Positions 38,005 to 46,171 of a stretch of DNA of 64,000 bases are shown piece by piece. The translations under genes were made by a program, and so were the position numbers. Origin of the DNA: Streptomyces termitum (GTDB lineage: Bacteria; Actinomycetota; Actinomycetes; Streptomycetales; Streptomycetaceae). The notes under the pieces are model-generated. The model was not told the DNA's origin, ran no database searches, and saw only the letters and a program-made list of their open reading frames with translations. The number at the start of each line of letters is the position of its first letter. Position 1 is the first letter of the stretch. Location of the stretch: positions 124,001 to 188,000 of the forward strand of contig NZ_BMUL01000003.1 in the NCBI RefSeq assembly GCF_014650175.1. The letters run 5' to 3'.

Positions 38005-38817
38005 ATGATCACCCAGGACTCCTCCGACGCGGAGGTCGCGGCCGCCGCGGCACGGGCCGGTGCCGAGGTCGTGCGCGCCCTCCACGGGCAGCGGCTCGAC
38101 CGGATCGACAAGGGCGGCGGCGACTACGCCACCACCGCCGACCTCGCGGCCGAGCGGGCGATCCTCGCCGTCCTGCGCGCCGCCCGCCCCGACGACGCCG
38201 TCCTCGGCGAGGAGAGCGGCCGGACCGGCGCCGCCGGAGCCCGCCGCACATGGCTCGTCGACCCCCTCTGCGGCACCCTCAACTACGGCGTCGGCAACCG
38301 CCTGGTGGCCGTCAACGTCGCCCTGCGGGACGGCTCCGCGGCGGCCGTCGCCGACCCGTACGAGGACGAGGTGCTCTCCACCGACGGCGTCCGCGCCCGG
38401 GGCGCCGGCGGCCGGCTCCTGGAGCCCACCGCCGCCACCCGCCTCGTCGACGTCAACCTGGACCCGCCCTTCCCCGGCGCCCCCGGCTTCCGCGCCGTCG
38501 ACCTGCTCGCCCACCCCGGCTTCACCGCGGGCTTCCGGCCCCGGGTGGTCTCCACGACGCTCGCCCTCGCCTGGGTCGCCGACGGGAAGCGGGCCGCGTA
38601 CGTCACCGACGGCGGCGACCTCTCCGGCAGCGTCCACTTCGCCGCCGGCATCGCCCTCTGCCGGGCCGCCGGCTGCGTCGTCACCGGCCTCGACGGCACC
38701 CCGCTCGGCGAGGGTCGCGCCGCCCCCGGCCTCCTCGCCGCCGCCGACCCCGCCACCCACGCCCGCCTGCTCGCGATGATCCGGGAGACCGGCCGACGCC
38801 ACCCGGACAGGCCCTAG
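38005..38817 (+). CDS. Inositol-monophosphatase-like protein with altered metal site
   Basis: A 270-residue protein of the IMPase/FBPase fold: YATTADLAAERAI, VLGEESG with the metal-binding glutamate, and WLVDPLCGTLNY. The canonical motif is DPxDGTxN; here the second Asp is Cys. The C-terminal motif WDxAAGxxL is also changed, reading SVHFAAGIAL, so the third metal Asp is replaced by His. Loss of two magnesium ligands suggests weak or different catalysis, or a binding role. The family normally dephosphorylates inositol phosphates, PAP or histidinol phosphate. It starts 57 bases after the tRNA-like gene, and its end overlaps the converging SirB1-like gene by 4 bases. Confidence 0.85.
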   Translation: MITQDSSDAEVAAAAARAGAEVVRALHGQRLDRIDKGGGDYATTADLAAERAILAVLRAARPDDAVLGEESGRTGAAGARRTWLVDPLCGTLNYGVGNRLVAVNVALRDGSAAAVADPYEDEVLSTDGVRARGAGGRLLEPTAATRLVDVNLDPPFPGAPGFRAVDLLAHPGFTAGFRPRVVSTTLALAWVADGKRAAYVTDGGDLSGSVHFAAGIALCRAAGCVVTGLDGTPLGEGRAAPGLLAAADPATHARLLAMIRETGRRHPDRP

Positions 38818-39659
38818 TTCAGCCGGGCGCGGGCCGCCTGGGCCTGGTGGCGGATCGTGGCGGCGGTGTCCGGGTCGACCGCGTCCATGATCTGCGCGTA
38901 CGCCTCCATCTCCGCCGCGCCGGTGAGGAAGTCGCCGCGCTGGACCAGGAGTTCGGCCCGCTCGTAGCGGAGCCTGGCCGGGTGGGAGGGGAGCAGCAGG
39001 GCCAGCTCCACCGCCCACAGCGCCACGTCCGAGCGCTCCGGCCGGGGCGCCGCCCAGGCCCGGATGTTGCGCAGGATCCGCAGCACGATCGCGCCCGGCT
39101 CGGCCGGCCGCAGCATCGACCGGTCCAGGGCCTCCCCGGTCGCGCTCGCCACCAGCAGCTCGGCGTCCTCGGCGGTCATCGCCCGGCCGCCCGCGAAGGG
39201 GTCGGCCAGGTCGAGCGCGGCCGGGTCGCCGAAGCCGACGACGAAGTGGCCCGGCAGCCCCATCCCGTACACCGGCGCCCCGGCCCGCCGGGCGACCTCC
39301 AGCCACACCACGGACAGCAGGATCGGCAGCCCCCTGCGCCGCCGCAGCACCTCGTGCAGCAGCGAGGACTCCAGCCGCTGGTAGTCGGCGGGCACGCCGA
39401 CGAAGCCCTCCCGGCCGCCGAGGAGCGCCGCCAGCTCGTCCTTCCAGGCGCCCGTGAAGCGGGTCGCGTACGGGACCATCCCGGCCAGCCGGTCGAGTTC
39501 GACCTCGGCCCCGACCAGGTCGTGCTCGGTCAGCGACGGGTCGGCGACGGCGCAGATCAGCAGGCAGAGCCGGGCCAGGTCGGGGCGTTCGGCCCGCGCC
39601 TCCCGGGCGAACTCCGCCCGCCGGTCGGGCGGTGGGTCCTGGGCTTCCTCCGCGCTCAC
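38814..39659 (-). CDS. SirB1-like transglutaminase-fold protein
   Basis: The 281-residue protein has the SirB1_N pattern YQRLESSLLHEVLRRRRGLP, then ILLSVVWLEVARRAG and GMGLPGHFVVGFG, followed by helical TPR-like repeats (about 200-281). The domain is related to transglutaminase-like folds, but no Cys-His-Asp triad is evident: the usual Cys position appears not to be conserved. The function is unknown. The GTG start at 39659 lies 7 bases after the GNAT gene stop, so the two form a minus-strand operon. Confidence 0.82.
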   Translation of the reverse strand: MSAEEAQDPPPDRRAEFAREARAERPDLARLCLLICAVADPSLTEHDLVGAEVELDRLAGMVPYATRFTGAWKDELAALLGGREGFVGVPADYQRLESSLLHEVLRRRRGLPILLSVVWLEVARRAGAPVYGMGLPGHFVVGFGDPAALDLADPFAGGRAMTAEDAELLVASATGEALDRSMLRPAEPGAIVLRILRNIRAWAAPRPERSDVALWAVELALLLPSHPARLRYERAELLVQRGDFLTGAAEMEAYAQIMDAVDPDTAATIRHQAQAARARLN

Positions 39660-39666
39660 GCCGCGC

Positions 39667-40692
39667 TCACGCCTCCGCCTGCCGGTAGTGGTGGTAGTGG
39701 TGGTGCACCGCGAAGCCCATCCCCTCGTACAGCGCCCGCGCGCCCTCGTTGTCGCTCTCGACCTGGAGCCAGGCCGCCGACGCCCCCTCGTCGAGGGCGC
39801 GCCGGGCGAGTGCGGCCATCACGGCGGTGCCGAGGCCCCGGCGGCGCTGCCCGGGACCGACCTCCACCGAGGTGAACCCGGCCCAGCGGCCGTCGACGAC
39901 GACCCGTCCGACGGCCACGGGTACCCCACCCGTGCCCGCGACGGAGGCGAACCACACCCGCGGCCCGGAGGCGAGCACGTGCCGCACCGCCGGATCACCG
40001 GCGGCGGAGGGCCGGGAGAAGCGCAGCCACGCCTCGTCCGGGGCGGCGGCGAGCCGCACCTCGGCGGGGCCCGGCTCCCGGTCGGCCAGCGGCGCCAGCG
40101 CGGCGGTCCGCAGCTCGGCGGTCACCTCCCGCCGCCAGCCGAGCCGTTCGAGCTCGGCGCCGAGCAGTTCCTGGGTGCCCTCGGCGCCGGTGGCGGTCTG
40201 CACGTACGCGGGCAGCCCCCGCGCCGCGTACCACTCCCGTACGCGCTCCAGCGCCCCGGCGACCGGCATCCCGGGATCGCCGGAGGGGAGCGCGGAGTTG
40301 GCCCGCCGGGTGAACCCCGTCCGCCGTCCGGCCTCCTCCTGGACGGCCGCGCGCAGCGTCCACTCCCCGAGCGCCTCGGACTCGACCGGCCGCCAGGCGC
40401 GGGCGGCGACCCGGGAGAGTTCGGGGAAGGTGGCGGCGGGGCCCCGGCGGCGGGCCGGGGCGGCGGGCACCGTCTTCCCCGCGACCAGGCGGAGTTCCGG
40501 GATCCGGACGGCCTCGCCGCTCTTTCGTGTGATCGTGACCACACCCGCGTTCCATGATGTGAGCACGCCGACCGCGTCGGTGAATCGGCCGCCCTCCCGG
40601 GCCGAGTCCGTCACATACCGAACGGAGACACGTTTTCCCACGTCAGCGCTGGTGACACGGACCTCAAGACGCCCCGCGCCGGTGAATTCCAC
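39667..40692 (-). CDS. GNAT-family N-acetyltransferase with N-terminal beta-barrel domain
   Basis: A 341-residue protein. The first 75 residues (VEFTGAGRLEVRVTSADVGK, VRYVTDS, VGVLTSWNAGVVTITRKSG) look like a small SH3- or LSm-like barrel. The C-terminal half (about 215-335) is a GNAT domain with the acetyl-CoA loop VGPGQRRRGLGTAVMAAL and the ending NEGARALYEGMGF. The substrate is unknown. I chose GTG at 40692 because GGAG stands five bases upstream; longer frames would run into the fdxA promoter. It is divergent from fdxA. The C-terminus is unusually His/Tyr-rich (HHHYHHY). Confidence 0.85.
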   Translation of the reverse strand: MEFTGAGRLEVRVTSADVGKRVSVRYVTDSAREGGRFTDAVGVLTSWNAGVVTITRKSGEAVRIPELRLVAGKTVPAAPARRRGPAATFPELSRVAARAWRPVESEALGEWTLRAAVQEEAGRRTGFTRRANSALPSGDPGMPVAGALERVREWYAARGLPAYVQTATGAEGTQELLGAELERLGWRREVTAELRTAALAPLADREPGPAEVRLAAAPDEAWLRFSRPSAAGDPAVRHVLASGPRVWFASVAGTGGVPVAVGRVVVDGRWAGFTSVEVGPGQRRRGLGTAVMAALARRALDEGASAAWLQVESDNEGARALYEGMGFAVHHHYHHYRQAEA

Positions 40693-40804
40693 AGCTTCTC
40701 CGCCCCTCCTGTTCGGATCACCCCCGAGAACGGAGATACTAGGTGCGGGCATCGACGACACCGCGCTCCCGCGCAGACCAGCCCTACCGAGGAGGAACGA
40801 CAGC

Positions 40805-41125
40805 GTGACCTACGTCATCGCGCAGCCTTGTGTCGACGTCAAGGACAAGGCTTGCATCGAGGAGTGCCCCGTCGACTGCATCTACGAGGGCAAGCGATCT
40901 CTCTACATCCACCCGGACGAGTGCGTCGACTGTGGAGCCTGTGAGCCGGTGTGCCCGGTCGAGGCGATCTTCTACGAGGACGACACGCCGGAGGAGTGGA
41001 AGGACTACTACAAGGCGAACGTCGAGTTCTTCGACGACCTGGGGTCGCCCGGTGGCGCCTCCAAGCTCGGCGAGATCGAGCGCGACCACCCCTTCATCGC
41101 CGCCCTGCCGCCGCAGAACGGCTGA
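40805..41125 (+). CDS. fdxA: Seven-iron ferredoxin FdxA
   Basis: A 106-residue electron carrier. Cysteine spacing matches classical [3Fe-4S][4Fe-4S] ferredoxins: Cys9, Cys17 and Cys50 for the 3Fe cluster; Cys21, Cys40, Cys43 and Cys46 for the 4Fe cluster. The C-terminal extension after residue 60 (EEWKDYYKANVEFFDDLG) is typical of actinobacterial FdxA/FdxC. It can supply electrons to P450s and other reductases. The GTG at 40805 follows GAGGAGG. A 15-bp hairpin stands between it and dapC, so dapC may be expressed partly by readthrough. Confidence 0.96.
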   Translation: MTYVIAQPCVDVKDKACIEECPVDCIYEGKRSLYIHPDECVDCGACEPVCPVEAIFYEDDTPEEWKDYYKANVEFFDDLGSPGGASKLGEIERDHPFIAALPPQNG

Positions 41126-41144
41126 TCTTTCGTTGCACCCGCTC

Positions 41145-41180
41145 TCGGTCCCGTACGGCTCCGCCGCCGTACGGGACCGA
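41145..41180 (+). terminator. 15-bp perfect hairpin between fdxA and dapC
   Basis: 41145-41159 pairs perfectly with 41166-41180 with a 6-base loop, 37 bases before the dapC start. It could terminate fdxA fully or attenuate a shared transcript. Confidence 0.8.
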
Positions 41181-41216
41181 CGCGTATCGCGTACGTACGA
41201 GGAAGTGAGCCAACCC

Positions 41217-42311
41217 GTGAGCGCAGTCTCTTCGCGCCTGCCCGTCTTCCCCTGGGACAAGCTGGAGCCGTACAAGAAGACGGCCCTGGCGCACCCGGAC
41301 GGGATCGTGGACCTGTCGGTCGGCACGCCGGTCGACCCGGTCCCCGCGCTGATCCAGGAGGCCCTGGTGGCCGCCGCGGACTCGCCCGGCTATCCCACCG
41401 TGTGGGGCACGCCCGCGCTGCGCGACGCGCTCACCGACTGGTGCGAGCGGCGCCTGGGCGCCACCGGCTTCGCCCACGAGAACGTCCTCCCGGTCGTCGG
41501 CTCCAAGGAGTTCGTCGCCTGGGTGCCGACCCAGCTGGGCCTCGGCCCCGGCGACCGGATCGCCTACCCGCGCCTCGCCTACCCGACGTACGAGGTCGGC
41601 GCGCGGCTCTGCGGCGCCGAGCCCGTCGTCTACGACGACCCGACCGAGCTGGACCCGGCCGGGCTGAAGCTGCTGTGGCTCAACTCCCCGTCCAACCCCA
41701 CCGGCCGGGTCCTCCCTAAGGAGGAACTGGCCCGGATCGTGGCCTGGGCCCGCGAGCACGGCGTCCTCGTCCTCTCCGACGAGTGCTACCTCGAACTGGG
41801 CTGGGAGGCCGACCCGGTCTCGGTCCTGCACCCGGGCGTCTCGGGCGGTTCGTACGAGGGGATCGTCGCGGTCCACTCGCTCTCCAAGCGCTCCAACCTG
41901 GCGGGCTACCGGGCGGCCTTCGTCGCCGGTGACGCGGCCGTCCTCGGCGAGCTGCTCCAGATCCGCAAGCACGGCGGCATGATGACCGCGGCGCCGGTCC
42001 AGGCCGCCGCCGTCGCCGCCCTCGGCGACGACGCGCACGTCGCCGAGCAGCGGGAGCGGTACGCGGCCCGCCGCGCCGCCCTGCGGACCGCGCTGGAGGG
42101 CCACGGCTTCCGCGTCGAGCACTCCGAGGCCAGCCTCTACCTGTGGGTCACCCGCGACGAGCCCTGCTGGGACACGGTCGCGTACCTCGCGGAGAAGGGC
42201 GTCCTCGTGGCGCCCGGCGACTTCTACGGCGAGGCGGGGGAGCGCTTCGTGCGCGTCGCCTTCACGGCGACCGACGAGCGGGTCGCGGCGGCGGTCGAGC
42301 GCCTGGGCTGA
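41217..42311 (+). CDS. dapC: N-succinyldiaminopimelate aminotransferase DapC
   Basis: A 364-residue PLP-dependent class I aminotransferase of the succinylase lysine/diaminopimelate pathway. Visible family marks are VDLSVGTPVDPVP, LWLNSPSNPTGRVL, LSDECYLELGW and SLSKRSNLAGYR with the PLP lysine at 224. The combination matches actinobacterial DapC (Rv1178 type) next to a ferredoxin gene. Together with dapE at 44164 it supplies diaminopimelate; Streptomyces uses the LL-isomer in peptidoglycan. The GTG at 41217 is preceded by GAGGAAG. Succinyl-DAP as substrate is inferred from context. Confidence 0.9.
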   Translation: MSAVSSRLPVFPWDKLEPYKKTALAHPDGIVDLSVGTPVDPVPALIQEALVAAADSPGYPTVWGTPALRDALTDWCERRLGATGFAHENVLPVVGSKEFVAWVPTQLGLGPGDRIAYPRLAYPTYEVGARLCGAEPVVYDDPTELDPAGLKLLWLNSPSNPTGRVLPKEELARIVAWAREHGVLVLSDECYLELGWEADPVSVLHPGVSGGSYEGIVAVHSLSKRSNLAGYRAAFVAGDAAVLGELLQIRKHGGMMTAAPVQAAAVAALGDDAHVAEQRERYAARRAALRTALEGHGFRVEHSEASLYLWVTRDEPCWDTVAYLAEKGVLVAPGDFYGEAGERFVRVAFTATDERVAAAVERLG

Positions 42312-42385
42312 GCACCCCCGCCGGGCGCCCCGGCCGTGCGGCGCCCCGGCCGGGCGCTGCGGCCGGGCGGTCGCACGGGAAGCCT

Positions 42386-42420
42386 GAGGGCCCGGGACGC
42401 GGTGCGCGTCCCGGGCCCTC
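42386..42420. terminator. 16-bp perfect hairpin after dapC
   Basis: 42386-42401 pairs perfectly with 42405-42420 around GTG. It lies between dapC and the converging small secreted-protein gene, so it may act in both directions. Confidence 0.85.
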
Positions 42421-42439
42421 GTGTCTGCTGCGCGCCGGG

Positions 42440-42889
42440 TCAGCCGATCGGCAGGCCGCCGAGCATCTGACCGGCCGGGGCGCCGCCGAGGACGCCGCCG
42501 GCGGGGGTGGAGCCGGCGCTCTGGGCGGCGGCGCCGGCGGTCTGGCCGAGGGCCTGGCCCGCGCTGCCCGCGGTGTCGCCGGCGATCTTCTGGGCGGCCG
42601 GGGTGGCGGTCTTCCCCGCCGCGCCCACCGTCTTGCCGGCGGCCGGGACGGCGGTGGCGACGGCCTCGCCGCCGGTGGCCCCGACGACCTTGGTGGTGGT
42701 CTGCGCGGCACCGTCGACGGCGCCGCCCGCACCGGCGGCGTCCAGGGCGGTCAGTCCGCCGAGGGCGTTGGTCGGGGCGAGGCCGCTGTCCAGGGCGCTC
42801 GCGGAACCGGCCGCACCGACCACGGGGGCTGCGCCGGCCGCGACGATCAGGGCGACGCGGGCGATCCGGCGGGTCAGGGGGAGGGACAT
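42440..42889 (-). CDS. Small secreted Ala/Gly-rich protein
   Basis: The 149-residue product has a clear signal peptide (MSLPLTRRIARVALIVAAGA, cleavage near SASA). The remaining 115 residues are almost entirely Ala, Gly, Thr, Pro and Val with no aromatic residues or cysteines, suggesting a disordered or wall-filling polypeptide. The end repeats short units such as GGAPAGQMLGG. AAGGAG precedes the ATG at 42889. As I recall, similar Streptomyces entries carry the label ATP-binding protein, but no ATP-binding motif is visible. I assign no function. Confidence 0.65.
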   Translation of the reverse strand: MSLPLTRRIARVALIVAAGAAPVVGAAGSASALDSGLAPTNALGGLTALDAAGAGGAVDGAAQTTTKVVGATGGEAVATAVPAAGKTVGAAGKTATPAAQKIAGDTAGSAGQALGQTAGAAAQSAGSTPAGGVLGGAPAGQMLGGLPIG

Positions 42890-43225
42890 GGGGCTCCTTC
42901 GACGGGAGGGCGGTTGCGTTTGCGGGCTGCACAACCGAGCCGGGGCCGGGGGAGGTTGCGGGACCGCCGGGTAAAGGATCGGCAAAGCGTCGTATTGTCG
43001 GGTGGGGAGGAAAACGGACGAACGACGCCTGTCGGGTACGGCTGCCGAACCGTCACTGCCCTGTCGCCCCAAGCCTCACGCGCCCCCTCCGCGCGCCCCT
43101 TCGGGACCCGTCCGCCCCCGCCCCCGGTCCCCCGCTCCGGGCGACCCCTCGCACGCCAGTGCACCCCCGGGGCCGGGGTGCGGCCGGGGGTGCGGGAGGA
43201 GCGTGGGGGAGAAGGGGGAAAGGGC
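42890..43225. other. 336-base intergenic region, promoter side of the small secreted gene
   Basis: It lies between two minus-strand genes. The part near 42960-43015 is relatively AT-rich (AAAGGATCGG, CGTCGTATTGTCG) and is the likely promoter region of the secreted-protein gene. The remainder is C-rich with no hairpin of note. Open frames crossing it lack ribosome-binding sites and family resemblance. Confidence 0.4.
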
Positions 43226-44125
43226 TCAGCGGGCCAGCCGGAGGTGGACCGCGGCCGACGGCGCGGCCGACGAGGGCGCCTTGTCCCAGCCGCCGCCCGA
43301 GTCGTCCGCCCGCCACACCTTCCCGCCGTACACGACCTCCGCCACCCGCAGCTCGTCCGCCCGGGCCACTGCCCACTGCGCGATCTCCCAGCCGTGCCGC
43401 TCCTCGCCCCGCACGGGGACCACGAGGAGCGCGGGCTCGGCGGCGGAGCGGCCCGCGCTCGGCCCGCCGGAGACCGACGTCGGCGCGGCGGACCGCCCGA
43501 AGGCGCGGACGAGTTCGGCCCGGACGGCCGCCGGGTCGCCGGGGCGGCCCTCCTTGACGTCGGCCGTGCAGGAGATCCCGGCCGGGGTCCGCCCGGTGAG
43601 CGCCGCCGCCAGCAGCGTCGCGTCCGGCTCGTGCTTCGCGTACGCCTGCGGGAAGCCGCTCTTCTGCACCCGCTGCGCCGCGTCGGTCAGCGGCAGCCGC
43701 GAGTACCCGGGCACCTTCTCCAGGCCGTCGTAGAACTTCCCGGCCGAGTACACCGGGTCCAGGATCTGCTCCGGCGTGCCCCAGCCCATCGACGGCCGCT
43801 GCTGGAAGAGGCCGAGGGAGTCCCGGTCGCCGTGCGCGATGTTCCGCAGCGCGGACTCCTGGAGGGCGGTGGCCAGCGCGATCGTGACCGCCCGCTCGGG
43901 CAGCCCCCGGGAGGTGCCGACGGCCGCGATGGTGGCCGCGTTCGACGCCTGGTCGGGGGTGAAGTCGTACCGGCTCTCGCCCCGGCCCACCACGCACCGG
44001 GGCGCGCCCTTGCTCCCGGTCACCTGGTGGACGGCGATGTACGCCGACAGGGCGCACAGGACGGCGAGGGCGGCGCCCGAACGGGCGAGACGGCCGCGAC
44101 GGGCGGGGCGGGTGGACTCGGACAC
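43226..44125 (-). CDS. Exported lysozyme-fold (lytic-transglycosylase-like) protein
   Basis: A 299-residue protein with an N-terminal signal anchor (about 10-40; GAALAVLCALSAYIAVHQV). The region around residues 85-135 (ATALQESALRNIAHGDRDSL, then GLFQQRPSMGWGTPEQI) has the Glu-Ser and Gly-Leu-Phe-Gln-Gln-Arg-Pro features of actinobacterial Slt-like domains, with the Glu as probable catalyst. This suggests glycan-strand cleavage outside the cell, though a loss of activity cannot be excluded. GTG 44125 sits exactly 7 bases after a -10 TACGGT, indicating a leaderless mRNA. It is divergent from dapE. Confidence 0.75.
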   Translation of the reverse strand: MSESTRPARRGRLARSGAALAVLCALSAYIAVHQVTGSKGAPRCVVGRGESRYDFTPDQASNAATIAAVGTSRGLPERAVTIALATALQESALRNIAHGDRDSLGLFQQRPSMGWGTPEQILDPVYSAGKFYDGLEKVPGYSRLPLTDAAQRVQKSGFPQAYAKHEPDATLLAAALTGRTPAGISCTADVKEGRPGDPAAVRAELVRAFGRSAAPTSVSGGPSAGRSAAEPALLVVPVRGEERHGWEIAQWAVARADELRVAEVVYGGKVWRADDSGGGWDKAPSSAAPSAAVHLRLAR

Positions 44126-44132
44126 GGGGCCC

Positions 44133-44157
44133 ACCGTACTTGAGGGCGGGTTAGGGT
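44133..44157. promoter_or_regulatory. Overlapping divergent leaderless promoters (dapE and lysozyme-like gene)
   Basis: Only 38 bases separate the two start codons. On the plus strand TAGGGT (44152-44157) is 6 bases from the dapE ATG; on the minus strand TACGGT (44133-44138) is 7 bases from GTG 44125. Neither start has a Shine-Dalgarno sequence. RNA polymerase could not occupy both at once. Confidence 0.6.
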
Positions 44158-44163
44158 CGGCAT

Positions 44164-45267
44164 ATGGCTGACATCACCCCGCAGGAGACCCCGCTCGACC
44201 TCACCCGGGACGGAGCCGCGCTCACCGCCGCGCTGGTCGACCTCCCCTCCGTCAGCGGGACCGAGAAGCCGCTCGCCGACGCGATCGAGGACGCCCTGCG
44301 CGCGCTGCCCCACCTCACGGTCGACCGGTACGGCAACAACGTCGTGGCCCGGACGACCCTGGGCCGCGCCGAGCGGGTGGTGCTCGCCGGCCACATCGAC
44401 ACCGTCCCGATCGCCGACAACGTCCCCTCGCGGCTCGACGGGGACGGCGTGCTGTGGGGCTGCGGCACCTCCGACATGAAGTCCGGCGTGGCCGTGCAGC
44501 TGCGGATCGCCGCCACCGTCCCCGCGCCCAACCGCGACCTCACCTTCGTCTTCTACGACAACGAGGAGGTCGCCGCCGACCTCAACGGCCTCGGGAAGAT
44601 CGCCGCCGCCCACCCGGAGTGGCTGGAGGGCGACTTCGCGGTCCTCCTGGAGCCCTCCGACGGCCAGGTCGAGGGCGGCTGCCAGGGCACCCTGCGGGTC
44701 ATCCTGCGCACGGCGGGCGAGCGCGCCCACTCGGCCCGCTCCTGGATGGGCTCCAACGCCATCCACACCGCCGCGCCGATCCTCGCCCGGCTCGCCGCGT
44801 ACGAGCCGCGCAAGCCGGTCATCGACGGCCTGGAGTACCACGAGGGCCTGAACGCGGTCGCGATCGAGGGCGGCGTCGCCACCAACGTGATCCCCGACGC
44901 CTGCTCGGTGACGGTCAACTACCGCTACGCCCCCGACCGCTCCCCGGCCGAGGCGCTGGCGTACGTCCGCGAGGTCTTCGCCGACTGCGACATCGCCGAG
45001 TTCACCGTCGACGACGAGAGCCCCGGCGCGCTGCCCGGCCTCTCCCACCCGGCCGCCGAGGCGTTCATGAAGGCGGTCGGCGGCACCGCGATGCCCAAGT
45101 TCGGCTGGACGGACGTCTCCCGGTTCAGCGCGCTCGGCGTGCCCGCGGTCAATTACGGCCCCGGCGACCCGATCTACGCGCACAAGCGCGACGAGCACGT
45201 GCACGTGGACCGGATCCACCACTGCGAGGCACGTCTCCGCGACTGGCTGACCGCCCGTCTCCCGTAA
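44164..45267 (+). CDS. dapE: Succinyl-diaminopimelate desuccinylase DapE
   Basis: A 367-residue M20-family zinc hydrolase that releases succinate from N-succinyl-LL-diaminopimelate, giving LL-DAP for peptidoglycan and lysine. Metal and catalytic regions are visible: LAGHIDTVP, GCGTSDMKSG, YDNEEV and LLEPSDGQVEGGCQG, plus dimer-domain GERAHSARSWMGSNAIH and the C-terminal GPGDPIYAHKRDEHV. The ATG at 44164 appears leaderless. dapC is about 2 kb upstream on the same strand. The neighbouring divergent gene is also cell-wall related. Confidence 0.95.
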   Translation: MADITPQETPLDLTRDGAALTAALVDLPSVSGTEKPLADAIEDALRALPHLTVDRYGNNVVARTTLGRAERVVLAGHIDTVPIADNVPSRLDGDGVLWGCGTSDMKSGVAVQLRIAATVPAPNRDLTFVFYDNEEVAADLNGLGKIAAAHPEWLEGDFAVLLEPSDGQVEGGCQGTLRVILRTAGERAHSARSWMGSNAIHTAAPILARLAAYEPRKPVIDGLEYHEGLNAVAIEGGVATNVIPDACSVTVNYRYAPDRSPAEALAYVREVFADCDIAEFTVDDESPGALPGLSHPAAEAFMKAVGGTAMPKFGWTDVSRFSALGVPAVNYGPGDPIYAHKRDEHVHVDRIHHCEARLRDWLTARLP

Positions 45268-45345
45268 TTTCGCCTTTCGTCACCTCCGTGGTCCTACGCT
45301 GGCCCGACAGCGAGAAAGATCGTGGATCGGCGAAGGGAGCAGGCC

Positions 45346-46095
45346 ATGGGCATTCCCGAGGGAATGGCGAAGCCGGAGGAGCAGCGCCTCGGTCCGGTGC
45401 TGAGGCGGCGGGATCAGGTCCAGCCGGGCACCACGGACCAGCGGCTGCTCGACACCGAGGGCGACTCGGAGTGGGTGCACACCGACCCCTGGCGGGTCAT
45501 GCGGATCCAGTCCGAGTTCGTCGAGGGCTTCGGGGCCCTCGCCGAACTGCCGAGCGCCATCAGCGTCTTCGGCTCGGCCCGGACGAAGCCGGACTCGCCC
45601 GAGTACGAGGCGGGCGTGCGGATCGGCCGGGCGCTGGTCGAGGCGGGCTTCGCGGTGATCACCGGCGGTGGTCCGGGGGCCATGGAGGCGGCCAACAAGG
45701 GCGCCCGGGAGGCCAAGGGCGTCTCGGTCGGCCTCGGCATCGAGCTGCCCTTCGAACAGGGGCTCAACCAGCACGTCGACATCGGCGTGAACTTCCGCTA
45801 CTTCTTCGTCCGCAAGACGATGTTCGTGAAGTACGCGCAGGGGTTCGTGGTGCTGCCCGGCGGCCTCGGCACGCTGGACGAGCTGTTCGAGGCGCTGACC
45901 CTGGTGCAGACCCGGAAGGTGACCCGCTTCCCGATCGTGCTGTTCGGCACGGAGTACTGGAAGGGGCTCGTCGACTGGCTGAAGGACTCGGTCGTCGCGG
46001 GCGGCAAGGCGTCCGAGCGGGACCTGCTCCTCTTCCACGTCACGGACGACGTGGACGAGGCGGTCGCCCTGGTCACCAAGGAGATCTCCCGCTAG
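45346..46095 (+). CDS. LOG-family (TIGR00730) nucleotide phosphoribohydrolase-like protein
   Basis: A 249-residue protein with the two family motifs, TGGGPGAMEAANKGA and PGGLGTLDELFEALTL. The family includes cytokinin-activating enzymes (LOG) that cleave ribose-5-phosphate from adenosine-type monophosphates, and bacterial PpnN-type nucleosidases. About 65 polar residues precede the Rossmann-like domain starting at AISVFGSAR. The ATG at 46... is not used; ATG 45346 follows GGGAG. A homologue lies in the same region of M. tuberculosis (Rv1205, from memory). The physiological substrate here is not known. Confidence 0.9.
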   Translation: MGIPEGMAKPEEQRLGPVLRRRDQVQPGTTDQRLLDTEGDSEWVHTDPWRVMRIQSEFVEGFGALAELPSAISVFGSARTKPDSPEYEAGVRIGRALVEAGFAVITGGGPGAMEAANKGAREAKGVSVGLGIELPFEQGLNQHVDIGVNFRYFFVRKTMFVKYAQGFVVLPGGLGTLDELFEALTLVQTRKVTRFPIVLFGTEYWKGLVDWLKDSVVAGGKASERDLLLFHVTDDVDEAVALVTKEISR

Positions 46096-46112
46096 CGGCC
46101 CGCCGCGGGAGC

Positions 46113-46156
46113 CCCGAGGCCCCGCCCCCGTACGACGACGGGGGCGGGGCCTCGGG
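46113..46156. terminator. 18-bp perfect hairpin between convergent genes
   Basis: 46113-46130 pairs perfectly with 46139-46156 around an 8-base loop, between the LOG-family gene and the collagenase gene. It is probably bidirectional. Confidence 0.88.
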
Positions 46157-46171
46157 CGTGTGCGGGCGGGG

